Assembly: GCA_046484625.1 (NCBI GenBank)
Contig: JAWOIO010000006.1
Coordinates: forward strand, 1-26,140
Reading direction: 5' to 3'
Length of the DNA: 26,140 nt
Origin: DASUAO01 sp046484625
GTDB taxonomy: Bacteria > Actinomycetota > Acidimicrobiia > IMCC26256 > PALSA-555
In this document: piece after piece, positions 10,057 to 17,051 of the stretch
Layout: each line of letters opens with the position of its first letter
Position numbering within the stretch: position 1 is the first letter of the stretch
Position numbers and translations under genes: made by a program
Notes under the pieces: model-generated
The model's database searches: none
Seen by the model: the letters and a program-made list of their open reading frames with translations, nothing else
What the model was told of the DNA's origin: nothing

Positions 10057-11130
10057 TCAGCCGTCGACGACGATCGTCTTGGCGAGCCGGTCCTGGAGGC
10101 CCTGCAGGTTCGGGTTCCTCGGCCAGGTCAGGACGCCGAAGAGCACCATCATGTAGCCGAGCGGGCCGAAGATGTTCGCCAGCATCCACCCGAGGATCAT
10201 CGGCGTCCCGTAGCGGCGGAGCGCGCCCCGTAGCGTCAGCGGGCTCCCGTCGACCATCACCGCGCGGATCTGCAGGAACCGTTTCCCGACGGTCCGCCCG
10301 GTACGGACGCTGACCGGGACCAGGTACAGCAACGACAGCACGACGCCCGCGAGGCTGAAGCCCAGGGTGATGGGCAGGACCTCGTTGCGGAGGTCGGTCT
10401 GCTCGTCCTCGAGCGTGCTGATCCTCTTGTCGAGGCGCTTCACGTCGGCCTTCGCCGCGGCCCTGGTCTCGGCGTTGTCGGAGTCCGTCTTGGCGTTGGC
10501 GGCGTCCCGCTGTTCGTTCAACCCACTGTTCCCATCCTCGCCATCGAGCACGAGGGAGATCTCGTCGAGACGGTCGGCCTGCTCGGGCTTCATCTGGTCG
10601 ATGACGATCGGCGTGATGATGAACGTGGCCAGGACGATGAACACGAGGACGAGCATGTCGATCCCGAGCGCCATGGTGCGCGCCCGTGGGGGCGGCGGGC
10701 GGACACCGGGCGGCCAGCTCGCGGGGGTCGGGGGGATCTCCACCGAGAACATCCCCGGAGGACGGTCGGCCATGCGCTGCGCCCGCGCCTCGCGCGCCGC
10801 GGCGCGCCGGTCGACCGGCTCGGGCGTGTAATCGACGTCGTCGTCGCTCAGCTCCTCGTCGAGGTCGACCCCGGTGTTGTCGATACCGTTGCTCTCGTCG
10901 TAGCGCTGACGCTGGATCGGGTCACTGAGGGTCTGCCAGGCCGCGCGCACTCGCGCCTCGGACTGGCGCGCGGTGGCGATCGCATCGTCGCTCGGACGCT
11001 TCGCGGTCTCCTCACGCGTCACGTCGGCCTGGGCCTCGGCGAGCTGTTCGCGATACGCAGCGCGGATCGTCTCCTTGGTCGCGCCGGGACTCACCCCGAG
11101 CACCTCGTAGTGGGTGTCGCCTTCGTTCAC
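10057..11130 (-). CDS. J-like domain protein fused to an RDD membrane domain
   Basis: A 357-residue two-part protein. Residues 7-81 read as a J-domain (HYEVLGVSPGAT, AAYREQ, then AWQTLSDPIQRQRYDES), but the HPD tripeptide that activates Hsp70 is absent: the corresponding positions are Q34-A35-D36 and the loop is longer. An acidic and proline-rich linker follows. The rest is an RDD-type membrane domain: a first helix near 153-178 containing the family aspartate, an unusually long charged, coiled-coil-like segment (about 180-250), a second helix, the family signature GRTVGKRFLQIRAV, and a last hydrophobic region near 305-335. The function is unknown; RDD domains have been linked to ion transport or membrane assembly. 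GTG 11130 overlaps the glyS stop as GTGA, so it is co-translated with glyS and probably precedes ppdK in the operon. Confidence 0.85.
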   Translation of the reverse strand: MNEGDTHYEVLGVSPGATKETIRAAYREQLAEAQADVTREETAKRPSDDAIATARQSEARVRAAWQTLSDPIQRQRYDESNGIDNTGVDLDEELSDDDVDYTPEPVDRRAAAREARAQRMADRPPGMFSVEIPPTPASWPPGVRPPPPRARTMALGIDMLVLVFIVLATFIITPIVIDQMKPEQADRLDEISLVLDGEDGNSGLNEQRDAANAKTDSDNAETRAAAKADVKRLDKRISTLEDEQTDLRNEVLPITLGFSLAGVVLSLLYLVPVSVRTGRTVGKRFLQIRAVMVDGSPLTLRGALRRYGTPMILGWMLANIFGPLGYMMVLFGVLTWPRNPNLQGLQDRLAKTIVVDG

Positions 11131-12455
11131 CAACCCAATCGCTCCTGGAGGTAGCCGAGGAGCGCATCGATGCCGATGCGCTCCTGTTGCATCGTGTCCC
11201 TGTCGCGGACGGTGACCGCCGCGTCATCGATCGTGTCGAAATCGACCGTGACGCACAGCGGGGTCCCGACCTCGTCCTGACGACGGTAGCGCCGACCGAT
11301 CGAACCAGCGGTGTCGACGTCGATCATGTAGCTGCCGCGCAGCGCCGCCGCGACCTTCTCGGCCACCGGGGTGAGCGCCTCATTGCGCGACAGCGGGAGC
11401 ACCGCGACCGTGGTCGGCGCGAGGCGCGCGTCCAGCCGCAGCACCGTCCGCTTCTCGGTCCCGCCCTTCCCGTTCGGGACCTCCTCTTCGGCGTACGCCG
11501 CGAGGAGGAACGCTAGCGTCGCCCGGTCGGTACCGAGCGCCGGTTCGATGACGTACGGGACGTAGCGGGCGTCGTGCTCCTGGTCGAAGAACGACAGGTC
11601 CTGGCCCGAGTGCTCCGCGTGCGCCTTGAGGTCGAAGTCGGTGCGGTTCGCGATGCCCTCGAGCTCACCCCAGCCCCACGGGAACTCGAACTCGATGTCG
11701 GACGTGCCCGCCGAGTAGTGCGACAGCTCGTCGGTCTCGTGGGGCCGAAGCCGGAGCATGGACTCGGGGACGCCGAGGTCGACGAACCAGCGGAAGCGCT
11801 CCTGGCACCAGTACTCGTACCACTGCTCGGCGTCGGCCGGCGGGACGAAGAACTCCATCTCCATCTGCTCGAACTCGCGGGTGCGGAAGATGAAGTTCCC
11901 CGGCGTGATCTCGTTCCGGAACGACTTCCCGATCTGGGCGATCCCGAACGGCGGCTTCTTCCGCGACGTCGTCTGGACGTTGGCGAAGTTCACGAAGATG
12001 CCCTGGGCGGTCTCCGGACGCAGGTACGCGACCGACGCGTCGTCCTCCACCGGGCCCACGAACGTCTTGAACATGAGGTTGAAGTGGCGGGCCTCGGTGA
12101 ACGTGTCCTTGTTCCCGCAGTTCGGGCATGCACCGGAGTCGGGGAGGTGGTCGGCGCGGAAGCGCTCCTTGCAGGAGCGGCAGTCGACGAGCGGGTCGCT
12201 GAACGTGGCGAGGTGGCCGCTGGCCTCCCAGACCTTCGGCGCCATGAGGATCGCCGCATCGAGGCCGACGACGTCATCGCGCATCTGGACCATCGAACGC
12301 CACCAGGCGTCCTTGACGTTGCGCTTCAGGAGCACGCCCAGCGGCCCGTAGTCCCACGTCGATCGGAAGCCGCCGTAGATCTCGCTCGACGGGAACACCA
12401 ACCCGCGCCGCTTGCAGAGGTTGACGACGCGATCCATCGTGTCCGGAGCACCCAT
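11127..12455 (-). CDS. glyS: Glycyl-tRNA synthetase (dimeric, class II)
   Basis: It charges tRNA-Gly with glycine. The 442-residue, single-chain form matches the homodimeric type rather than the alpha2-beta2 type of many proteobacteria. The N-terminus shows CKRRGLVFPSSEIYGG and WDYGPLG. A zinc-ribbon-like insert follows with CRSC and CPNC. Class II features are present: YLRPETAQGIFVNF, IGKSFRNEITP, FRTREFEQMEMEFF (motif 2), and the C-terminal EPALGTDRATLAFLLAAY (motif 3). The anticodon-binding domain closes the protein. The ATG at 12455 gives the normal N-terminus. No good Shine-Dalgarno is visible; a TACCAT hexamer lies 12 bases upstream. The stop overlaps the next gene by 4 bases. Confidence 0.97.
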   Translation of the reverse strand: MGAPDTMDRVVNLCKRRGLVFPSSEIYGGFRSTWDYGPLGVLLKRNVKDAWWRSMVQMRDDVVGLDAAILMAPKVWEASGHLATFSDPLVDCRSCKERFRADHLPDSGACPNCGNKDTFTEARHFNLMFKTFVGPVEDDASVAYLRPETAQGIFVNFANVQTTSRKKPPFGIAQIGKSFRNEITPGNFIFRTREFEQMEMEFFVPPADAEQWYEYWCQERFRWFVDLGVPESMLRLRPHETDELSHYSAGTSDIEFEFPWGWGELEGIANRTDFDLKAHAEHSGQDLSFFDQEHDARYVPYVIEPALGTDRATLAFLLAAYAEEEVPNGKGGTEKRTVLRLDARLAPTTVAVLPLSRNEALTPVAEKVAAALRGSYMIDVDTAGSIGRRYRRQDEVGTPLCVTVDFDTIDDAAVTVRDRDTMQQERIGIDALLGYLQERLGW

Positions 12456-12467
12456 AGGTAGGCGTCG

Positions 12468-12473
12468 ATGGTA
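12468..12473 (-). promoter_or_regulatory. Candidate -10 element (TACCAT) of the glyS operon
   Basis: TACCAT on the minus strand matches TAnnnT and lies 12 bases before the glyS ATG, giving a predicted leader of about five bases. No clear -35 element is seen. Confidence 0.35.
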
Positions 12474-12520
12474 CCCGGGGGCCTTCGAGGGGCTGCTCTC
12501 GTGGGGCGTGCAGACCCCGG

Positions 12521-12562
12521 CTAGAGGAGCGCGGCTAGAGGAGCGCGGCTAGAGGAGCGCGG
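12521..12562. repeat. Three tandem copies of a 14-bp unit (CTAGAGGAGCGCGG) at the recO stop
   Basis: Three identical 14-bp units run 12521-12534, 12535-12548 and 12549-12562. Each begins with CTAG, which contains TAG on both strands. Because 14 is not a multiple of three, the units place a stop in all three frames of both strands. The innermost copy supplies the recO stop codon. It looks like a local duplication of the recO 3' end. Confidence 0.95.
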
Positions 12563-13283
12563 CGCTGCGGAGCCGACGCTCCGAATGGTGCTCGATGGCC
12601 GCCACGGCGAGGCGCTCGACCTCCCGCAGGACCTCGGGGGGCGGCGGGGCATCCAGGACGCCCCGCAGCCGGCCACCGACCATCCGGGCCACCACCGCCA
12701 GCGCCGCGGTGGAGGTCCGCCGGCCGCCGGCGCCGCCGCACGAGGCACAGAGCGTGCCGCCGTCGTGCAGGTCGAACACCGCCGTCGTGTCGGCCGCGTC
12801 GAGCGCCAGGTCGCGTCCGCATCGTGCGCAGTCCTCGAGCATCGGGTGGAACCCCTCGAGCGAGAGCAGCTTCCAGAAGAACGCGGTGCTGACGACCGGC
12901 GACGGCTCACGCGCGAGCGTCCGGAGGGCCTGCTCGAGCATTCGATAGAGCGCGTGGTTGGGCTCGCGCTCCAACGCGACCTGATCGACGGCCTCGAGCA
13001 TCGAGACCGCGTGCGTCAGACAGCCGTAGTGCTCACGCAGGGCGCGGTTCGCGTCGATCGTCTCGACCTGGGTGATCACGTCGAGCTCGCGGCCGCGGTA
13101 GCACTGGAACGCGAGGTGCGTCGTCGGTTCCAGCCGGGCGCCGAACCGGCTGCCCGGCTTGCGGACCCCTTTGGCCACGGCCCGGACCTTCCCATTGCCG
13201 CGCGTCATCATCGAGACGATGCGGTCGGTCTCCCCCAGCTTGATCGTGCGCAGGACCACGCCCTGGTCCCGGTACAGCGCCAC
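12549..13283 (-). CDS. recO: DNA repair protein RecO
   Basis: RecO, with RecR, loads RecA on SSB-coated single-stranded DNA in the RecFOR gap-repair pathway. The 244-residue length is normal. The N-terminal OB-fold begins YRDQGVVLRTIKLGETDRIVSMMTRGNGKV, followed by the conserved RFGARLEPTTHLAFQCYRGRELDVITQVE. The C-terminal helical domain contains a zinc-finger: CARCGRD, then CASCGG about 30 residues later. I chose GTG 13283 because TACACT ends exactly 7 bases upstream and homologues start at this point; the longer reading adds an unrelated leader. The stop lies in the 14-bp tandem repeat. Its neighbour upstream is uppS, with which it commonly clusters in actinobacteria, but here recO seems to have its own promoter. 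Confidence 0.95.
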   Translation of the reverse strand: MALYRDQGVVLRTIKLGETDRIVSMMTRGNGKVRAVAKGVRKPGSRFGARLEPTTHLAFQCYRGRELDVITQVETIDANRALREHYGCLTHAVSMLEAVDQVALEREPNHALYRMLEQALRTLAREPSPVVSTAFFWKLLSLEGFHPMLEDCARCGRDLALDAADTTAVFDLHDGGTLCASCGGAGGRRTSTAALAVVARMVGGRLRGVLDAPPPPEVLREVERLAVAAIEHHSERRLRSAALL

Positions 13284-13290
13284 GCGGCAA

Positions 13291-13296
13291 AGTGTA
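13291..13296 (-). promoter_or_regulatory. Candidate -10 element (TACACT) of recO, leaderless
   Basis: TACACT on the minus strand is separated by 7 bases from GTG 13283, so transcription would begin at the start codon itself. No Shine-Dalgarno is present. The -35 region is GC-rich and not recognisable. Confidence 0.5.
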
Positions 13297-13316
13297 CTGC
13301 CACGCGTGTGATTCGC

Positions 13317-13348
13317 GGCCCGGTCTGCGATCGGCCCGGTCCGCAATC
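13317..13348. repeat. Two adjacent 16-bp direct repeats upstream of recO
   Basis: GGCCCGGTCTGCGATC (13317-13332) is followed directly by GGCCCGGTCCGCAATC (13333-13348), with two differences in 16. The pair lies just beyond the position of a -35 element for the recO promoter and after the uppS stop. It could be a tandem operator or a small duplication. Confidence 0.7.
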
Positions 13349-13360
13349 AGGCGGGATGTC

Positions 13361-14122
13361 TCAGTCCTCCCGCTCGGTGAGATCGATCGCGCCGAAGCGG
13401 CGATCCCGGCCCTGGAACTCGGCGATCGCGGCGAACAGGTCCGCTCGCCGGAAGTCGGGCCACAGCACCTCGGTGAACACCAGCTCGCTGTACGCGGCCT
13501 CCCAGAGCAGGTAGTTCGACGTGCGGTACTCCCCGGATGTCCGTACGAGGATGTCCGGGTCCGGCATGTCGGGGGCGTAGAGGTTGCGACGGATCGTCCG
13601 CTCGTCGATCTTCCCCGGGTCGAGCTTCCGGGCCCGGGCCTGGGTCGCGATCTCCCGCACGGCGTCGACGAGCTCGGCCCGTCCGCCGTAGTTGAACGCG
13701 AAGGTGAGGGTCATCCGCCGGTTCTTCGCGGTGAGCGCCTCGGTGTCCTCGATGTGGCGCAGCACGCGACGCGGGACACGACCGCCCCGCCGTCCGATGA
13801 ACCGGACCCGCACCCCCCGCTCGTTCAGGTCGTCCCGACGGCGCAGGAGCAACGACTCGTTGAACCGCATCAGGAACCGGACCTCGTCGAGCGGCCGCCG
13901 CCAGTTCTCGGTGGAGAACGCGTACACGGTCATCCACTGCAGGCCGACGTCGAGCGCGCCCTCGACGGTGTCGAACAGGGCTTCCTCGCCCGCCGCATGG
14001 CCGTCGGTCCGCTTCAGCCCGCGGCGCTGGGCCCAACGGCCGTTGCCGTCCATGACGATCGCCACGTGACGCGGCACCCGACTCCGGTCGATCCCCGCGA
14101 TCTCTTCGGTGCCCTGGCCCAT
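13361..14122 (-). CDS. uppS: Isoprenyl transferase (undecaprenyl diphosphate synthase family)
   Basis: A 253-residue cis-prenyltransferase that extends an allylic diphosphate with isopentenyl diphosphate to make the polyprenyl carrier for peptidoglycan and other wall glycans. Conserved elements are in order: HVAIVMDGNGRWAQRRGL with the catalytic aspartate, TVYAFSTENWRRP, LTFAFNYGGRAEL, and the C-terminal DILVRTSGEYRTSNYLLWEAAYSE plus WPDF. Actinobacteria often have two family members with different chain lengths; product length cannot be read from sequence here. The ATG at 14122 lacks a Shine-Dalgarno and has TAGCGT 8 bases upstream. It diverges from the lipid kinase gene; both act on membrane lipids. 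Confidence 0.95.
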   Translation of the reverse strand: MGQGTEEIAGIDRSRVPRHVAIVMDGNGRWAQRRGLKRTDGHAAGEEALFDTVEGALDVGLQWMTVYAFSTENWRRPLDEVRFLMRFNESLLLRRRDDLNERGVRVRFIGRRGGRVPRRVLRHIEDTEALTAKNRRMTLTFAFNYGGRAELVDAVREIATQARARKLDPGKIDERTIRRNLYAPDMPDPDILVRTSGEYRTSNYLLWEAAYSELVFTEVLWPDFRRADLFAAIAEFQGRDRRFGAIDLTERED

Positions 14123-14130
14123 CGGGAGTG

Positions 14131-14136
14131 ACGCTA
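14131..14136 (-). promoter_or_regulatory. Candidate -10 element (TAGCGT) of uppS, leaderless type
   Basis: TAGCGT on the minus strand lies 8 bases before the uppS ATG, without a Shine-Dalgarno. It faces away from the TACGCT element of the divergent kinase gene, 40 bases away. Confidence 0.45.
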
Positions 14137-14176
14137 CCGCCCGGCGTCGCCAAGGGCGCCGACGGGGACGTCGGCC

Positions 14177-14182
14177 TACGCT
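14177..14182 (+). promoter_or_regulatory. Candidate -10 element (TACGCT) of the lipid kinase gene, leaderless type
   Basis: TACGCT on the plus strand ends 8 bases before ATG 14191, with no Shine-Dalgarno sequence between. Confidence 0.45.
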
Positions 14183-14190
14183 CCCCGGCC

Positions 14191-15123
14191 ATGGGCTGGA
14201 CCGCGATCGTGAACCCGCGGGCCGGTCGCAGTCGCGGCCGGCGCCTCCTGCCCCGACTGCGCGCCGCGCTCGACGAGGCCGGGGTCGCCACGCATCTCAC
14301 GCGCGACGCCGACGAGGCCGGCGTCCTCGCCGGGGCGGCGTTCGACCGGGGTGAGGGTCTGGTGGCCTGCGGGGGTGACGGCACGGTCGCCGCGCTCGCC
14401 GGGGTCGCCGCCGAGGCCGACGGCCCGCTCGCGATCGTGCCGACCGGTGCCGGCAACGACTTCGCGCGTCACCTGGGCATCGACCACCGCCGTCCCCTCG
14501 ACGCCGTCGCGCTGCTCGACGACGGCGCCGGCGTCCTGACCCGGGTGGACCTCGGCCGTGCCACAGCAGCCGACGGAACGCACCGGTGGTTCACCACCGT
14601 GGCGAACACCGGCTTCGACGCCGACGCGAACCGCTGGGCCAACGACGTGCGCTGGGCGACCGGCACCCCGCTGTACGTGCTTGCGATGCTCCGGACGATC
14701 GTCGCCTACCGCGCGCAGACGATCCGCGTACGCGCCGACGACACGGAGTGGCACGGCCCCGCGTGGCTCGTTGCCGTCGGCAACACCAGTCGCTATGCCG
14801 GCGGGATGCGGATCGCGCCCGATGCGCAGGTCGACGACGGACTCCTGGACGTCTGCGTCGTGGGCCGGACGTCACGTCTGGAGCTGATGGCCCGCTTCCC
14901 TTCGGTGTTCCGGGGCACGCACACCCGGGCCGACGCGGTCGAGCTGCTCCGCGGCGCGCGGGTCGAGGTCGCGCCAGGCGACGATCGAGCCGACGCGAGC
15001 GGCCTGGAGCTCTGGGCCTCGGGTGAGCGGGTCGGACCGCTGCCCGCGACCGTGGAGGTCGTGCCCGGGGCCGTCCGAGTGCTCGTGCCGGAGACGACGG
15101 CCGCCGGAACTACTCGACGGTGA
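14191..15123 (+). CDS. Diacylglycerol/lipid kinase family protein (DagK/YegS type)
   Basis: A 310-residue member of the diacylglycerol kinase catalytic family. It probably uses ATP to phosphorylate a membrane lipid such as diacylglycerol; the exact substrate cannot be read. The N-terminus has the IVNPRAGRSRG nucleotide-binding segment, GGDGT is at 61-65, and PTGAGNDFARHLGI starts at residue 84. The beta-rich C-terminal half contains NTSRYAGGMRIAPDAQVDDGLLDVC, which fits the family. ATG 14191 is supported by the TACGCT element and by the IVNP motif following five residues later; the open frame upstream has no family match. It diverges from uppS and its last 14 bases overlap the end of the convergent cupredoxin gene. 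Confidence 0.93.
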   Translation: MGWTAIVNPRAGRSRGRRLLPRLRAALDEAGVATHLTRDADEAGVLAGAAFDRGEGLVACGGDGTVAALAGVAAEADGPLAIVPTGAGNDFARHLGIDHRRPLDAVALLDDGAGVLTRVDLGRATAADGTHRWFTTVANTGFDADANRWANDVRWATGTPLYVLAMLRTIVAYRAQTIRVRADDTEWHGPAWLVAVGNTSRYAGGMRIAPDAQVDDGLLDVCVVGRTSRLELMARFPSVFRGTHTRADAVELLRGARVEVAPGDDRADASGLELWASGERVGPLPATVEVVPGAVRVLVPETTAAGTTRR

Positions 15124-15751
15124 GCGTCGCTTCCATCCCGGCGGCCCGGTGCCCCGGGACGTCGCAGAAGATCGTGTACGTGCCGGCGGGCAGGTCGATC
15201 TTGCCGGCGTCGTCCGGGGGCACCTCGAGCCTGAACCCGGCGAACTCCGGTTCGTCGAAGAGGAGCGTGTGGAACCCGCCCTTGTCGAGGTACTTGATCT
15301 CGTTGATCCCGGCCTGGGTGGTGAACTCGTCGGACTGGAACTTCAAAGAGGGGAGGGCGTCGACCTCGAGCGTGGCCACTGCCGGGCCCGAGGGCTCCAC
15401 GTAGCCGCTCGCCTCGCCCTCACCCTCGCCCTCGCTGGGGCCGAGCGAGACGAACCCGGCCGACACGATCAGCACGACCGCGGCCGACACGATCAACACC
15501 AGCGTCGACGACTGGAGCCGCGGCGCGGCCGAGGCGATCGCGGCCCCCGCCATGATCGCCACGGTCACGATCAGGGCGATGACGAGCGCGCCGGTCTTGC
15601 CACCGGCGATGAACGCACGCGAGATGTTCAGGACCCAGAGCGCGACCGCGATCGAGGAGAGCACCGGGAGGGCGAACGGCAGCACCCCGCGCGTCGAGAT
15701 CGCCTCGCGTCGCGGGTCGGTCGCTTCCTCGAGTGCCGGCGCGTCGCTCAC
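15110..15751 (-). CDS. Membrane-anchored cupredoxin (type 1 copper protein)
   Basis: A 213-residue protein with three predicted membrane segments (about 23-44, 53-75 and 83-102), a short Glu-Gly linker (GEGEGE, near 108-113) and a C-terminal cupredoxin domain. The copper ligands of a type 1 site are all present: H161 in GGFHTLL, then C196, H201 and M206 in FCDVPGHRAAGM. The domain is expected on the outer face of the membrane. It ends the cox gene block, 22 bases after ctaG, so it is probably an electron carrier to the oxidase or a copper donor for its assembly; sequence alone does not decide. GTG 15751 has GGGAGG seven bases upstream. Its 3' end overlaps the convergent kinase gene by 14 bases. 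Confidence 0.9.
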   Translation of the reverse strand: MSDAPALEEATDPRREAISTRGVLPFALPVLSSIAVALWVLNISRAFIAGGKTGALVIALIVTVAIMAGAAIASAAPRLQSSTLVLIVSAAVVLIVSAGFVSLGPSEGEGEGEASGYVEPSGPAVATLEVDALPSLKFQSDEFTTQAGINEIKYLDKGGFHTLLFDEPEFAGFRLEVPPDDAGKIDLPAGTYTIFCDVPGHRAAGMEATLTVE

Positions 15752-15758
15752 GTCAGGG

Positions 15759-15764
15759 CCTCCC
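15759..15764 (-). promoter_or_regulatory. Ribosome binding site of the cupredoxin gene
   Basis: GGGAGG on the minus strand lies 7 bases before GTG 15751 and fixes that start. It contrasts with the first genes of transcripts here, which mostly lack such sites. Confidence 0.6.
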
Positions 15765-15773
15765 GGTTCTGGG

Positions 15774-16628
15774 TCAAGGCGAGCTCAGCTGGGCGAGCTC
15801 GCGGTCGAGATGCTTACGGTTGGTCGGCCGCTGGTGCCGCTCTTCGTCGGCGGCCCACCGGAAGAAGAATACGGTGATGAGCGCCCAGAGCAGCATCCCG
15901 GCACCGATCTTCATGATCAGCCCGGCGACCTGCTGGTCCTCGAGCGTCGAGAGCCCCCAGAGGTGCGGCACGCCCTCGTAGAAGCGGTACAGCGGCGCCG
16001 CCCCGAACGTCAGGAACGACGCCGGCACGGTCGGCACGACCGACTGCGAGAACAGGTAGATGCCCCGCATGGGCGTCGACAGGCGCGGGATCTCGGGCAG
16101 GGGCGAGAGCACCGGCATCCACACGATCAGCGAGGACACGAACAGCAACGCGTGCAGCGAGAAGTGGACCAGCCCCGACTGGAGGCTCTCGTTCACGAGC
16201 GCGGGCCAGTGGGTCACCACCAGCACGACGTTGAAGACCACCAGGGCCGGCACGAACCGCGACAGCGACCGGACGATGCGGAACGTCGTCGAGGTGGGCC
16301 GCACGATCCAGCGGGCGAGCCACGCCGGTGTCCCCAGGAGCAGCAGGGGCGCGGCGACCATCGCGAACGTGAGGTGCTGCACCATGTGGACGCTGTAATT
16401 CATCTGCTCGGCGACCACGTGCACGGGCCAGTCGGCGACGAGCCAGGTCGCGAACACCCCGAGGGACCAGCACGTCACCTGGAGGCGGGTGACCACCGGC
16501 TGGCCGGGGACGGCGAAGCGTGGCCCGAGGCGGACGACTGCGATCCAATAGCCCGCGGCGAGTGCCGCGATGAGCAGCCACACGTCGGGCTGCGGCTCCC
16601 AGGAAGGAATCGCGGCGGAACCGAACAC
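15774..16628 (-). CDS. ctaG: Cytochrome c oxidase assembly protein, caa3 CtaG family
   Basis: A 284-residue polytopic membrane protein with about seven hydrophobic segments, of the caa3-type CtaG family (PF09678), required in Bacillus for active cytochrome caa3 and thought to help insert copper. Characteristic features are the conserved histidines in MNYSVHMVQHLTFAM followed by PLLLLGTP, the later HWP in VVTHWPALV, and a histidine-bearing helix LVHFSLHALLFVSSLIVWMPV. I chose GTG 16628, 11 bases after the subunit IV stop; the longer frame upstream is only read-through in another frame of the subunit IV gene. The position inside the cox block supports the assembly role. Confidence 0.9.
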   Translation of the reverse strand: MFGSAAIPSWEPQPDVWLLIAALAAGYWIAVVRLGPRFAVPGQPVVTRLQVTCWSLGVFATWLVADWPVHVVAEQMNYSVHMVQHLTFAMVAAPLLLLGTPAWLARWIVRPTSTTFRIVRSLSRFVPALVVFNVVLVVTHWPALVNESLQSGLVHFSLHALLFVSSLIVWMPVLSPLPEIPRLSTPMRGIYLFSQSVVPTVPASFLTFGAAPLYRFYEGVPHLWGLSTLEDQQVAGLIMKIGAGMLLWALITVFFFRWAADEERHQRPTNRKHLDRELAQLSSP

Positions 16629-16639
16629 GAGCCCGACCC

Positions 16640-17029
16640 TTACGCGAACACGTTGAACGTGGCGAGCACGATCGTGTACAGGATCACCGCGGCAACGATC
16701 CCGAGCACGAAGAACCGACGGAAGATCGGCTTGTCGGTCTGGAGGTGCATGTACCAGGCCGCGACCGTCCAGAACTTCATGATCGCCATGATCATCAGCA
16801 GCGTGATGATGAGCCCGTCGGGGATGTCGCCCTCGAGGTAGGAGACGGCAACCTCGGCGGCGGTCACCACGCACAGCACCACCGCGATGACGACGTACTT
16901 GAACGGCGACGGGTGCGGGCGGAGCTCGCCGGGCAACAGCCCGGGTGCCGGCTCCATCGCGTGGCCGAGCGCGTCGTGCTCGACGGCGCGGAGGTCTTCC
17001 TCGGCTCGTTCGAGCGTGCCTTCGCTCAT
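16640..17029 (-). CDS. Cytochrome c oxidase subunit IV (prokaryotic type)
   Basis: A 129-residue small subunit with an acidic N-terminal cytoplasmic stretch (about 1-42) and three membrane helices: YVVIAVVLCVVTAAEVAVSYL, then LIITLLMIMAIMKFWTVAAWYMHL, then RFFVLGIVAAVILYTIVLATF. The second helix with FWTVAAWYMHL is the hallmark of the COX4_pro/CyoD-like family (PF03626). It supports assembly or stability of the oxidase and carries no cofactor. It lies between coxC (22 bases) and ctaG (11 bases), clearly one transcript. Confidence 0.9.
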   Translation of the reverse strand: MSEGTLERAEEDLRAVEHDALGHAMEPAPGLLPGELRPHPSPFKYVVIAVVLCVVTAAEVAVSYLEGDIPDGLIITLLMIMAIMKFWTVAAWYMHLQTDKPIFRRFFVLGIVAAVILYTIVLATFNVFA

Positions 17030-17051
17030 CGCTTCCGCTCCATTGGTCGTG

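Noticed and set aside
12479..12520. GGGG-N8-CCCC hairpin between recO and glyS as a recO terminator
   Set aside because: A 4-bp stem with an 8-base loop and no T-run is too weak in such GC-rich sequence.
14750..14765. ACACGGAGT as a BldD-box half (ACnCnGnGT)
   Set aside because: It lies inside the lipid kinase coding sequence, and the motif is too short and degenerate to count without a promoter context.
15405..15440. Short repetitive CTCGCC(C/T)T tract as a microsatellite or regulatory repeat
   Set aside because: It encodes the Glu-Gly linker of the cupredoxin and is explained by that coding function.
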